Part shown: positions 53,434 to 64,000 of the stretch, in pieces | Layout of the letters: each line of letters begins with the position of its first letter | Position numbering within the stretch: position 1 is the stretch's first letter | Translations under genes and position numbers: made by a program | The notes under the pieces: generated by a model | What the model saw: the letters and a program-made list of their open reading frames with translations, nothing else | The model's database searches: none | Told to the model about the DNA's origin: nothing | Source of the DNA: Amoebidium appalachense | Lineage: Eukaryota > Ichthyosporea | NCBI GenBank assembly: GCA_963693365.1 | Contig: CAVNZM010000017.1 | Coordinates: 992,001 to 1,056,000 of the forward strand | DNA: 64,000 nt | Direction of reading: 5' to 3'

Positions 53434-54337
53434 TAACTTAGTCTTAATCAACAGCATTCGTTTTTTATTTGTGTTTTCGTGTTGTGCAACTTGGCTCCGA
53501 AATGTCATGAAGTGGCTTGCTTTGCTAACCTTTTCCCCTTGAAAACGTTTTTTTTTTTTTTCTTTTTTTTTTTTTGTGGTGGTGGTGGTGGGGGAGGGGG
53601 TGGGGGGGTGGGGGGGGGTGGGGGTGGGGGGGGTGGGGGGGTGGGGGAGGGGGAGGGGGGGGGGGGGGGGGGGGGAGGGGGGGGGCAGGAGGAGGATTCC
53701 GATTTATGTGGGAAGGCAGCACTTCCATTGGGCAACAGACCCAACCCCAATTCTGTGTGAACTTTAGGCTGCTGTGAGTTGTATATGTACATAGTCACTG
53801 CGTTGAATAGGAGGCTCCAAGTGTATGAGGTCTACCTATGTGATACATTTGTGTTTAGCCCACCGTGTCCATCTCATCCCCTCCCTCCCTCCTCCCCCCT
53901 CCCGTCCATCCCTCCTCCCCCTGTCCCATTAAAAAAAAAAAAAGAAAAAAAAAACTTTTAAAAAATCGCCCCTGCCCAACCCCTAACACCCCTTCTCCTC
54001 CTCCCCCCCCTCCCCCCCCCCCCCCCCCCCTCCCCCCCCTCCCCCCCCCCCCCTTCCCCTCCCCCCCCTCCCCCCTCCCCCCCCCTCCCCCCCCCCCCCC
54101 CAAAAGCACACCAACATAGAGCACGATAAACCGATCTATCATCTCCTAAACGTGCCAAGCCACACGAAGCCATTGAAGAACCACCCAAAAAACAATGACG
54201 AGGTGATGGGATGTCGGTGACAAAAGCAGCATTAGATTGACAATGTAACAATTCCTGCCGGGGGAGGGGGAGGGGAGGGGGGGGGGGGGGGGGGGTGGGG
54301 GGGGGGGGGGGAGGTCTTATTCGCAGACACGTCCAAG

Positions 54338-54373
<36 letters not shown>

Positions 54374-54815
54374 CCCACCCCGGAACACCCACACGCACAC
54401 TGGCATCTAAAGGCACACACACCCCTGGCCCACCATCACATCCCTTGATTGGATGCATGTACTGAAAGCAACGACTCCGGATCCCTATGCGCATGTTTTC
54501 AATGCATATGCACTGTGCTCATTCACACAGTCTCCAGACTTTCTTCGGAGTCCCTATTCTTTTTAACGGTCGTATTGGCGGACATCAAATGATTTCCTGA
54601 TGATGACTAAGTCTTGTATCTGCTGGTATACTCCGTCCCTCAATCCCCCCCCCTCCATCCCACCCCCTTCTCCCCCTCCCCCCCCTCCTCCTTCTTTCTC
54701 TCTCGCTCACTTCCTCATACACACACAGAGTTTCTCTTCTCCCTCTCCCATGCTCTCTCACTCAGCCAAACCCCCCCCCCCCCCCCCCAATCTCTCACTC
54801 ACCCAACCTCCTCCC

Positions 54816-54846
<31 letters not shown>

Positions 54847-55332
54847 CCCCCCTCCCCCCCCCCCCCTCCCCCCCCCCCCCCCCCCCCCCTTTTTTTTTTT
54901 TTTGATGGCAAAAAGTTTTTTTAGAGGTTGTGGGCCCGGATGCCTAGACCATTGACAGCCTTCGGAGTTTTTTTTTTTTTTTTTTTTTTTGGGGGGGGGG
55001 GGGGGGGGGGAGGGGGGGGGGATCAATAAAAGCCGTTTAAGACGTTGGGCGTGGGAGGGAAAAGGGGGAGGCCGAAGAGGGGAAGGTCATGAACTCGCAA
55101 GTCGACTATTCACGATGTCAGTGAGATTCATTTATAGGTTGGGAGAGGGGAAGTTGGGGGGGGGGGGGGGGGGGGGAGAGGGCGGAGGTGCAGAGAGGAT
55201 GTTGGAAATGATGATATTTGCGGCCGGGGGGGGGGGGGGGGGGGGGGGAGGGGGGGGGAGAAGGGGAGGGGGGAGCCTGACAATCTCAAGGGTGGGTGTA
55301 ATAATTCCAAATCTAACTACATGCACGTGTGC

Positions 55333-55370
<38 letters not shown>

Positions 55371-55830
55371 TCCGCACACACACACAAACCATCCCCCCCC
55401 CCCCCCCCCCCCCGCACACAGATATGTCCATAATCCGCTATATGATGCATATCATGATTTCATTTATCCATCCCCCCCCCCCCCCCCCCCCCCCCCTCCC
55501 CTCCCCCCACCCCCCCTTATGCCTCACAACCACATGCCCCTCCCTCGCCGGGATCCCCCTCCCCTCCCCCCCTCCCCCCCCCCCCCCCCCCCCCCCCCCC
55601 TTCTCTCTTGGTTTTTGCTACGGACATGTCTGGGGGCCCACCGGCCCACCCCCACCTATCGGCCTACTGCATTTTCGAGCACAGCCAATCAGATGCAGTC
55701 GGTAAATGAACATGTGTGCATGGTGAGCGTCTTAGAGAGCAGGAACTTGTACCTACTTTGACTTTTCTCAGTCTAGAGACCGGGTATGGGGAGAGGCGGG
55801 GTGGGTGGGTGGGTGGGGGGGGGGGGGGGG

Positions 55831-55862
<32 letters not shown>

Positions 55863-56100
55863 TGTACCGGGGGAAATGGCTTTCCCCCCCCCTATTATAA
55901 GCTACAATTGTAGTATTTATTTATTTTAGTTTACTAGATTGATTGTTTATTCCTTTTTATTCACTGAACGATTTTTTTTGGTTTTTTTGGAGGGGGCGGG
56001 GGGGGGGGGGGGGGAGGGGGGGGAGGGAGGGGAGGGGCGGGACGGGGGGGGGAGGGAGACGGGGGCTGGGTTGAAGTTGCTGTGTTGAAGTTATTGTTGC
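53090..56100. other. Repeat-rich region after the MNN1-like gene
   Basis: T runs, G runs of 30 or more (53400-53432, 55830-55862) and C runs (54336-54372, 54870-54889, 55570-55600) with short (CA)n. Unique patches at 53690-53870, 54110-54250 and 54430-54610 show no recognisable protein. On the minus strand, 54257 downwards follows a strong C-rich CGGCAG acceptor and stays open for about 50 codons (ELLHCQSNAAFVTDIPSPRH), but it is unassigned. Confidence 0.4.
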
Positions 56101-56115
56101 CTTGTATTATCTCAG

Positions 56116-56274
56116 AGCGACTGTGCATGCACAAAGGGGCAGTTTGAAAGAACGAAACAATGTGGGGAGCCCAGGCCACCTTTCAAACCGAGGGGTATCG
56201 ATATCCACATGCAACATGTTGAACGTAGAATAAAAAATAGCCAAGCTAATTTGTATCAAAGAAAGATAATTTGA
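56116..56274 (+). CDS. Hypothetical terminal exon
   Basis: After a good acceptor (GTTATTGTTGCCTTGTATTATCTCAG), 52 codons run to TGA. The segment reads SDCACTKGQFERTKQCGEPR, then PPFKPRGIDIHMQHVERRIK, and ends LYQRKII: hydrophilic, basic, Cys-containing and non-repetitive. No family is recognised. Possible upstream plus-strand exons lie at about 55661-55720 (NQMQSVNEHVCM before GTGAGC) and 55768-55797 (after TTGACTTTTCTCAG), but phases cannot be proved. The DNA also contains AATAAA at 56228, so it could be a 3' untranslated region. Confidence 0.3.
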   Translation, partial: SDCACTKGQFERTKQCGEPRPPFKPRGIDIHMQHVERRIKNSQANLYQRKII

Positions 56275-56332
56275 GACAGGCTGCCAGGGTCGAGACGGAG
56301 GAACGGGGTGGAAGGGTGGGGGGTGGGTGGGT

Positions 56333-56365
<33 letters not shown>

Positions 56366-56821
56366 GGGGGGAGGGGGGGGGGGGAGGGGAGGGGAGGAGC
56401 ACATGTTTGCAACTACTCGCATACTTCAAAACCTTTGATGATCAATAATCGGGGGGACTCGGGAGGTGGGGTTGCAGGGGGGGCGCGGGAGGTAGGGAGT
56501 GCCATGGGAGGATGGAGGGCGGGTTTATTTATGTGTGTGTGTGTTGGGGGGGGGGGGGGGGGGGGGAGAAAGGAGGCATATATGGGATTTGGAGCTTCAT
56601 AAAGGCCCTGAGACTAGTTGCGCAAAGAGGTTGTAGAGTGGAGCAACGGCCGCGCGGCAGCACGGGGGCTTAGTAACATGCATCGAGGTGCACTGTGTGT
56701 GCATCTATAGTGTCGGTGTCCGTGGTAGTATGCAGTGGTGGTAGTGGTGGTCGTGCGTGCGTGTGCGTGTGTGTGTGCGTGTGTGCGTGTGTGTGTGTGC
56801 GTTTATGTGTGTGTGTGTTTG

Positions 56822-56860
<39 letters not shown>

Positions 56861-56996
56861 GGTGTGCCACAGGCTGTGCGCGTGTATCTGTGTACGTGTG
56901 TGTGTGGGTCCGACTTTGTGTGTGGGTGGGTGTGTGCTGTGTGTGTGTGTGTGTGTGTGCGTGTGCGTGTGCGTGTGTGCGTGTGTGTGTGATTGA

Positions 56997-57028
<32 letters not shown>

Positions 57029-57152
57029 GCGTGTGTGTGTGCACGTGTGTGCCTGTCACGGCGTATGTGACGGTGGTTGTCTGACGGGCGTTAGATCTAA
57101 CACGTACTGACGTGTTGCCGCAGGTGCGACGTTTAACATCTACGGTCCCTTT

Positions 57153-57183
<31 letters not shown>

Positions 57184-57274
57184 GAAAGGAGACTCCGCCT
57201 CAGTAGGTGGTAGGCGTTAGATCTAATTCCGCAGGCCGGCGGCAAGATCTAATTTGCAAATAATACTACACGTC

Positions 57275-57306
57275 CACGGCCATCTAGGTGTTTCTAGATG
57301 GCCGTG
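57275..57306. repeat. Short perfect inverted repeat (hairpin)
   Basis: CACGGCCATCTAG (57275-57287) is mirrored by CTAGATGGCCGTG (57294-57306) around a six-base loop. It lies about 35 bp upstream of the TATA box, so it may be a dyad for a DNA-binding protein rather than an RNA structure. Confidence 0.8.
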
Positions 57307-57340
57307 TACACGTCTAACCTTTGCGTTTCTGTTTCATTAC

Positions 57341-57348
57341 TATATAAG
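57341..57348 (+). promoter_or_regulatory. TATA box of the cyclic-nucleotide-binding gene
   Basis: TATATAAG in a CTATATAAGCAC context, about 230 bp before the proposed start codon at 57576. A second TATATAA at 57562-57568 is too close to that ATG to drive it. If the second is the real promoter element, exon 1 would be non-coding. Confidence 0.45.
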
Positions 57349-57575
57349 CACAGAAAAGGTTATTATAAATATTTGAAACTGTTTTATAATAGCAGTATAT
57401 AGCTCTATTTTGCATTTGCACAGTCCGTAGCGTGAAAGATAACTATACTATATCCCCACCTTTCCCTTGTTTTGAGGGTTATACTGGGCTCAACTTGTCC
57501 CGCGTTTTTTTTAATGACACATACTCCTGTTTCAGTGTTTGAAGCAAGCTTGCAGCTTGAGTATATAAAGCAGCA

Positions 57576-58667
57576 ATGGCGTCACTAACACCTGAACCCG
57601 ACCAGAAGTAAGCAATGAATTTTACGTTTCACGTCCTCCCCCCCCCCCCCCCCCCCCCTCTCCCCCCTTTCCCCTGCCCACCCACCCCTATAAATACACT
57701 CTCCATTAGTGCATCCATCCCCACCATCCCCCACCGTGACTCCCAACCACCTACCCACAGGTCCCACCCGTCATAGTTAGAACTCGGTAATTGCACAGTT
57801 ACAGAAACGCACACGTATGCACACACAAGCAGTATACTAAAAATTTAAAAAAGTTGCTGTCGTGAGCTTGAAGGTGCAATGGCGGCTTTTGGTTAGTATG
57901 CGGTTGCACCTTTGCCTGCAATCACAGAAGAACTAGAGCAATAATGGCACACAGGTGGACAGTGTATTTCACGCCTGAGTATGTGTTTCAAATAACCAAG
58001 CTTTTAATTTGCTCTGTTTCACTATAAACTTGTACTTGTGTTGTGTTTGTCTGCGAAAGCGTGCTTGTGTGCATGTGCAGGCCTGTGTGTGCACGTGTGT
58101 GTGCTCGTGTGTGTGCTTGTGCATGTGCTTCGGCACGGGTGTAGGTGTGCGTACGTGTATGGTACGGTTTGGTGTGGTCTGAGTATGCGTCAGTGTGCGG
58201 TGTGCTCCTCTGGTGTGTGTATGCAATTGTGTCATTATTTAGGCTCTGAGTGGTGCTCTCTATCTTGGGTATAATTTCCTTTTTGTTTAGTCACTTTGCA
58301 GTTCGGTCTATCTTTGCTGGACAACCTCCTCCCACCCTCCCCTCCCCCCCCCCCCAAGCCCAGTTCCCCTTCCCTCATTCATTCTCTTCTCCTTGTGTCC
58401 CTGCTTCTGTTCTTCCTTTCAGAACCACGAGTCCCCCTCCCCCCCCCCCCCCCCCCACACACACATACACACATAGTAAAGAACAGAGTCCCCCCTCCCC
58501 CCTCCCCCCCTTCCCCCCCCCCGCCTCCCCCCGCCCCCCTCCCCACCACCACCAGACACTATCCCCGCCTATCCTTCCCATCCACCACTTACACAAAACC
58601 CCCTCCCTCCTCCCCCCTCCCCTTTCGGCTCCGTTGGCTCTCGCACGATCCACTGATTGCTTTTCAG

Positions 58668-58712
<45 letters not shown>

Positions 58713-60040
58713 CTTTACTTCCATGCAACCGGGCATGGTTGCTCTGTGTCGTGCATCTGTAAGCACATACGCATTTTTCGCTGCACTGCATTAGTTTGCA
58801 CACACATCTTCACCGTTTTGCTCACCTTGCTTGCATAAGCAACCCTGCTCGTCTTTGATCAAGACGGGTTGACCCGCCCAAGTTCAGTTGTTGCTGCTGT
58901 CTGAGTTGGAGCGTCGTATATACACGGGCTAAGGGGTCGAAACTCAGACGCAATTGATGACTTGGGTCTTCCCTGAGGATGGGCTCTGCTTATGACACAT
59001 ACTGTGCACATGGCTGATGTTGCATACTTGAATGTTTGCCTTTGCATGTGTCCAGCACCATGCTTCTCATCGTGTATGCGTACTTCGTACCGTGTTCCGC
59101 ATTCAAACCCCCCCCCCCCCCCCCCCCCGCGCCAAAACACACACGCACATGTGTGTATCCCCAAACTCCCCTACACCTATCCTCAATTCCAATAATCCCC
59201 CCCCCCCCCCCCCCCCCCCCCCCCTCTCAACCCCACCCCAGCTTCTCTTTCGTCTCCAAACGCTCCACCCCCTCCCCTCCCTTCCCGGGGTGACAGAGAC
59301 CCATGTTCAGGTGAAACAGTATCTAAGCTGGGTTCCGTTGAAGAGGTTAATTGGTCGAAACTCGGGATGACTTGGGCCCCTTCTTAGGATGTGCTCTGCT
59401 TGTTATGCATACTCTCTAACGTGTGGCTTGCACTCAGTGTCATGTTGCCCGTCACGAATGTGTACTATATGCTCTATTACATATTCTAACCCATCTTCCC
59501 ATCCTCCCCCCCCCCCCCCCCCCCCCCCCCCCACCCCTTCCCCCCTCTTTCTCCTTTCGGTTCCCTCTGCTCTTGCACGACTCAATCCCGCTCCCCCCCC
59601 CCCCCCCCCCCCCCCAAACCCCCCCGCACACGTCACCACTCCCCCTACATCTCTCCTCTATTCTTATCCGCCCTCACATCAATCTCTCCCCCTCCCCTCC
59701 CCCTCCCCCTCTCCCTCCCTCCTCCCCATTCCCCCTCTCCCTCCCTCCCTCCCCCCCCAGAGAGGTTGCCTCTAGTAGCGAAGAACCTTTCAAGTCGAAG
59801 CACCGCCTCTCGTTCAACTCTGGAAGTCTATTTAGAGGAAAGAAGGCATCTCCTTCCCCTCCTGCCCCTGAAAAGTGTGTGACCCCCCCCCCCCCCCCCA
59901 CAAACCCCCCTACCCCTATCCCACCTCCTTTCCCTCTCCCCTTGCGCAGTTTGATCTCTGATGACAATGCCCCCTTCCCCCCTCCTCCCCCCCCCCCCCC
60001 CTCCCCCTCCCACTCCCGTGCAAACGCAAAGCGGATGACC

Positions 60041-60074
<34 letters not shown>

Positions 60075-60318
60075 GCGAGGATGGGCTCTGCTGATTATGC
60101 ATACTCTTTATGGAAGGTCTGCACTCCGCATTCAACGGTTGTCCGTTGTGGATGTGTACTTCATACTCTATAACATATTGTAACCCTGCAAACACAGACA
60201 GGCATTCCACCTGAACTATGCTACAGTTTTTGTGTGGCTATTCGATGGCCTCTTTTGTGCTCTGTACAATGATTTTTGTTGCGTTTCTTTGTTTTTCTTA
60301 CTTGTTACCCTATCCCAA

Positions 60319-60355
<37 letters not shown>

Positions 60356-60816
60356 CCCAATTTGCCATAGGCAGCCCTGGATGAGTTGATATAAGGCAGA
60401 CATACATGAAGATACAAGAGCAGAAATGCAAAAGAAGAGGAAGGATTTGTACCTTTGATGTGTTTTTTTGGCTGTGTTTCGTTGTGGAGGTCGCATGGAG
60501 TTGAGGGGGAATAAAGGTGGATGGATAAAGGGTGGGTGGAGTGTGTCAGCAAAGGTAGGTCGGCGTGCAGTGGTGTGTGTGTGTGCGCGCGCGCGCGTGC
60601 GCCCGTGGGTGTGTCAACATATCATCAGAGTGATGTGTGGGGAAGAGAATAAATGTAGGTTGGTTTGGGCTGACGAGGGGTGTGTGGAGGAGAGGGGGAG
60701 GGGGGGGGGGGGGGGGGGGAGAGGGGGAGGTGGTGGTGGTGGGGTGAGGGGAGAACATCCGGAAAGTCCGCGGTGAGAGATCATTTTATCATTTCTCAAC
60801 ATCTTGTGGTTGGTCC

Positions 60817-60876
<60 letters not shown>

Positions 60877-61585
60877 ACTCCCCCCACTCCTCCCCCCTAC
60901 TCGCCCGGTTGAATGGGTCAAAACTAGTGCTCTGTGACTTGGGCTTCCCCCTGGGGATGGGCTCTCTCATGATGCATACTCTGCATCATATTGTCCGTCA
61001 TGAATATGAACATTGTCTTCTGTAACGGATTCTTAACCCTCCCCCCCCCCCCCCCCCTACCCCCCACCCCACCCCAGCCCGGATATGGCAAGACCCAGCG
61101 CATCGAATGGACCCCGCTCCCCAAATCAGCCCTTGGCCGGTCAAAAATCCCCTGGGGCCGAGCAATCCGCTGGAAGCTCGGGGTTTTTTACGGAAACTTT
61201 CGAGAAATGGTGGAAGGGAAAACCCCTTGCGTGCTTGGAAGAGGGCCCGTTTGCTTTCTATTTGGATGAAAAAGAGTTGACGGCTTTTGCGAAAATTTTC
61301 AAGCGGTCGAAATTGAAGCAGGGGGAGGTTTTGGTGAAGCAGGGGGACGATGCTACGGATTTTTACGTCGTGGAGGAGGGGGAACTTTCGGTGGAGATTG
61401 AAAAACCGGGAGGGAATGCGTTTTTGGGAAAGAAGGTCGATGGGGATATGATTGGTGAGAAGGTAGGTGTTCGGTTGCGGTAGAGAGGGTGGGGGGGATC
61501 GGGGTTGGGAAGGGGGCGGGGAGAGGGGAGGGGGAAGGGGGTGGGGGGATGTGTGTGCGTGTGTGCTTCTGTGTTTCTCTCTCTC

Positions 61586-61639
<54 letters not shown>

Positions 61640-61706
61640 CCTCCCCCCCCCCCCCCCCCCCTCTCTCTCTCTCTCCCTCCCTCTCTCTCTCTGTGTGTGT
61701 GTATGG

Positions 61707-61740
<34 letters not shown>

Positions 61741-61954
61741 AAGAACTATTAAGGTTAGGAGGAATGGTCCGAGAGTAGGGCATGGGAGAGGGGCAGGGTT
61801 ATGGACCTTTGTAGGGGATAGTTGACCCAAATAGGTACAAATTTATGGCGGAAAAAGGGGAGGGGGAAGAAGGAGGAGGGGGTTAGATTGTACCGGAAGT
61901 GAAGAGAACAAATGCCCCTCCCCCCTCCCCCCCCTCCCCTCCCTCTTTTTTTTT

Positions 61955-62001
<47 letters not shown>

Positions 62002-62163
62002 AAACGGGACAGCACACCATTGCCAACACATAGACATTATTCTTCCCCTGTCTCCCCTCGACCTCCACACATACTGTGTGTGGATCCCCCTATCGCGCCC
62101 ACCTTACCACACCCTTGCACCCCATAAGCACACACACACATCCCCACCCCACCATCACCACCA

Positions 62164-62242
<79 letters not shown>

Positions 62243-62250
62243 ACGCACAC

Positions 62251-62328
<78 letters not shown>

Positions 62329-62930
62329 ACACACACATACACACACACACACACACACCTCCCCCAAGCTCTACCCTAACCCCCGCTCCCATCCCCCTCC
62401 CCCCCCCCCCCCTCCACTCCACACCACTCCCCCCTCCCCCCCCCTCCCCCCCCCCTTCCCCCCTCCCCCCCCCCCCCCCCCCCCCAATACACACACACAC
62501 AGGTGCTCACGATGGAGTGGGACGCACCATACAAGCGAACAGCATCCGTAGTCGCCATCCAAAAGACAAAAGTGATGTCGTGCACGCGCAAAGACTTGCA
62601 CAGTTTCCTCAAAAAACAGAAACAGGTTCGGGAGGTCATGGAGAGAGTGGTAACGAGCAAGACAACAACACTAAAGAGTCTCTCGTTGCTGGAAGGGGCT
62701 GTTCTCTCAGACCTGCAGATTGATCGACTGGGGACATTGTTTAGACATCGGATCATACCTCAGGTCGGTGGGTTTGGGGGGGGGGGGGGGGGGAGAAGAG
62801 TTACATGGAGGGGAAGGGGGGGGGGGGGAAGGAGAAGAGTTACATTGAGGGGAAGAGGGGGGAGGGGGGGAGGGGAGAGAGGGAGGTGGGAAAGTGGACG
62901 GGTGTTTTTTAGGAGGGGGGGGGGGGGGGG

Positions 62931-62964
<34 letters not shown>

Positions 62965-64000
62965 AGGGGGGAAAGGGGACAAGGGGGGGGGGGGGGGGGG
63001 GGGGAAGAGAGATAGAGGAGGAGAAGGGTGGGTTTAGATGAAAGGGGGAGGAGGGGAGGAAGGGGAACGGTGTTGGGTCTGTGTGTGTTGGCGGAGCAAG
63101 GATGTAGGTTTTTTTTATTTTATTTTTATTTTATTTTTTATTTTGGGGGGGGGGGGGGTTGCTATGTGGGTGGGTGGTGTTGGTGTGTGGATGGATAAAT
63201 GTGTGTGTGTACGTGGGTGTGGGTGTGTTTAGGGAGGGGGAGGGGACGCAGGGAGGAGAAGGGGACTGGGGCCGGGGTTAGGAAAAACACACGAAGGAAT
63301 AAGTGGTGGGTGGGCAGTACATAGGTGATCCAACAAATGATGGATTTCTAGAAGCGTCTTGTTGGATGTATGCGCAAGGAGTAGAAAGCCTGGGAGAAAG
63401 AGGTGGAGGAGGGTGAGTTTTTTTTTTTTTTTTTTTTTTTTTGGGGGGGTGGGGGGGGGGGGGGGAGGGGGAGGGGGGGGATGGAGCAGAAAAGGGCTGG
63501 GGGACTAGGGCCCCGGGGGGGGAGGGGGGGGGGGGGGGGGGGGGGATGTGTGATGTTTATAAATCATTGTATGTGACGTTTGTTCCTTTGAATAGTACTT
63601 GAGTGGTGGTGCGAGGTTGTGAGGTTGGGGGGGTAGATAAAAGGCCGAGTTGTGTGCGTGTGCGGAAGGGGTGATAGAGGTGGGGGGGTGTTTTGAGATA
63701 TTGTGGCATATTCTCTCGAGCCATGTTATTGAATGGTTTCCTTTCCCCTTCCCCCCCCCCCCCCCCCCCCCCCCACCCCGCCCGCCGCTGAGGATAGGCT
63801 TTTTCTGATGATGCGAGCTCCTTGTATGTGCTTTCACAGTATTTGCATTAGGTTGTCGGTCTTGGATGTGTGCTTCGTATTCTGTAACGTATCCTAACCC
63901 CCCCTCCCCCCCCCCAGCGGTTTGGATCTTGGTACTTGGTCTATTTTGTGCCTGTTGCTGCGTAATACGTTCTAACTCCCCATTTGTTTTTGTACCCTTG
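57576..64000 (+). CDS. Cyclic-nucleotide-binding domain protein (PKA-R/PKG-like), 3' end beyond window
   Basis: N-terminal 264 residues of a protein with a cNMP-binding domain, probably a PKA regulatory subunit or cGMP-dependent kinase. Exons: 57576-57607, 59761-59874, 61078-61462, 62503-62763, with GT-AG borders and consistent phases. The N-terminus is Ser/Pro-rich (KHRLSFNSGSLFRGKK, then RPSASNGPRSP) with no dimerisation helix recognised. The first cNMP domain follows: KIFKRSKLKQGEVLVKQGDD, FYVVEEGELSVEI, then across the exon 3/4 join GEKVLTMEWDAPYKRTASVV. This resembles the phosphate-binding cassette GE(x)nPRTA, with the key Glu and Arg present but a longer spacing. A second domain begins at LKSLSLLEGAVLSDLQ. 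The next exon is not in the window: the acceptor at 63917 leads to a stop after 15 codons. Exon 1 is tiny and rests on phase and promoter position. Confidence 0.8.
58676..58711. repeat. Poly(C) run in intron 1 of the cyclic-nucleotide-binding gene
   Basis: About 35 C residues. Further C runs of 15-30 at 58440, 59108, 59200, 59508 and 59592 make this intron largely homopolymeric. Confidence 0.95.
58967..59107 (+). repeat. Dispersed intronic repeat, intron 1 copy A
   Basis: Near-identical over about 140 bp to the importin intron copy at 21319-21457. Upstream of the core it also has GGTCGAAACTC and GATGACTTGGG, shared with the next copies, so the full unit may be about 190 bp. Confidence 0.85.
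59347..59492 (+). repeat. Dispersed intronic repeat, intron 1 copy B
   Basis: GGTCGAAACTCGGGATGACTTGGG, split by the family core GGATGTGCTCTGCTTGTTATG, ending ACATATTCTAACCC before C-tracts that lead to the exon 2 acceptor at 59760. Confidence 0.75.
60075..60187 (+). repeat. Dispersed intronic repeat, intron 2 copy A
   Basis: GAGGATGGGCTCTGCTGATT, TATGCATACTCT, GTCCGTTGTGGATGTGTACT, and TCTATAACATATTGTAACCC. It lies in intron 2, directly after a C-tract. Confidence 0.8.
60817..60877. repeat. Poly(C) run of about 60 in intron 2
   Basis: The longest C homopolymer I noticed in the window. It is preceded by a G-rich block (60690-60750), so the two could pair in the transcript. Confidence 0.95.
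60911..61040 (+). repeat. Dispersed intronic repeat, intron 2 copy B, at the 3' splice site
   Basis: GGTCAAAACTAG, GTGACTTGGGCTTCCCC, GGGGATGGGCTCTC, and TCTGTAACGGATTCTTAACC. A C-tract and the acceptor ACCCCAG of exon 3 (61078) follow within 40 bp. The repeat therefore supplies the branch-point-like sequence. Confidence 0.75.
61589..61634. repeat. (CT)n microsatellite in intron 3
   Basis: About 23 CT units followed by C and CT blocks to 61692, then a G run at 61710-61737. Confidence 0.9.
62165..62358. repeat. (CA)n microsatellite, about 190 bp
   Basis: CA array with few interruptions in intron 3 of the cyclic-nucleotide-binding gene. A short (CA)n at 62487-62502 ends in CACACAG and is the acceptor of exon 4. 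Confidence 0.95.
63786..63901 (+). repeat. Dispersed intronic repeat, copy near the window end
   Basis: GCTGAGGATAGGCTTTTTCT, TTAGGTTGTCGGTCTTGGAT, GTGTGCTTCGTATTCTGTAA, ending CGTATCCTAACCCC. It is followed by a C-tract and CAG at 63915-63917. A tail-only fragment (GCGTAATACGTTCTAACTCC) follows at 63959-63978. Confidence 0.75.

Larger units (their letters stand above)
56275..57560. other. Repeats and upstream region of the cyclic-nucleotide-binding gene
   Basis: G runs (56327-56364, 56544-56562), (TG)n at 56820-57030 and an A run at 57161-57182. From 57080 the DNA is unique, with TTAGATCTAA at 57089 and 57207, AAGATCTAA at 57244, a 13-bp hairpin and a TATA box. No exon is recognised. Confidence 0.5.

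Noticed and set aside
63918-63965. Possible next exon of the cyclic-nucleotide-binding gene after CAG at 63917
   Set aside because: In the required phase it stops after 15 codons and lacks the expected second cNMP-domain sequence. It looks like part of the dispersed repeat.

Overview
The window is eukaryotic nuclear DNA from an organism with spliced genes, introns of roughly 0.3-2 kb, and an extraordinary load of simple sequence: (CA)n/(TG)n, (GA)n/(CT)n and very long poly(C)/poly(G) runs. The gene set (importin alpha, an AKAP17A/XE7 homologue, a GT47 exostosin-type enzyme, a fungal-type GT71 mannosyltransferase, a cyclic-nucleotide-binding protein, a CYS3/GCN4-like bZIP protein, a Ser/Thr kinase) fits an opisthokont. 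The mix of animal-type AKAP17A and fungus-type MNN1/bZIP genes with long introns makes a unicellular holozoan such as an ichthyosporean my best guess. That is inference, not proof.

Layout. 1-4439: no confident gene, mostly repeats. 4440-11189 (-): six-exon exostosin-family gene, rebuilt from splice sites with phases that agree throughout; a palindromic foldback element lies in one intron. 13964-23144 (+): complete eleven-exon importin alpha gene (531 aa). 24466-28090: two decayed copies of one LINE family, arranged tail to tail. 29218-35033 (+): five-exon AKAP17A-like gene with one apparent frameshift in its coiled-coil region. 35700-36080: possible decayed retroelement. 37611-38810 (+): intronless bZIP gene with a motif cluster and upstream ORFs. 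39801-40715 (-): intronless protein kinase. 41000-50300: repeat-dominated, no assignable gene. 50330-53089 (+): two-exon MNN1-like mannosyltransferase. 53100-57570: repeats plus one unassigned terminal-exon-like ORF. 57576-beyond the window (+): cyclic-nucleotide-binding protein.

The genes do not form a pathway. Two encode Golgi type II glycosyltransferases, and two (AKAP17A-like and cyclic-nucleotide-binding) could touch cAMP/cGMP signalling, but nothing here shows that they act together.

The most unusual material is inside the introns. The importin alpha introns hold decayed tandem copies of exon edges with their splice sites, and intron 7 has a triplicated acceptor in which two copies read CAG|GTAAG, the form of a recursive splice site. 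Several acceptors are simply the end of a (CA)n microsatellite. A dispersed repeat of about 110-190 bp recurs in introns of three genes and often ends in a branch-point-like CTAAC followed by a C-tract.
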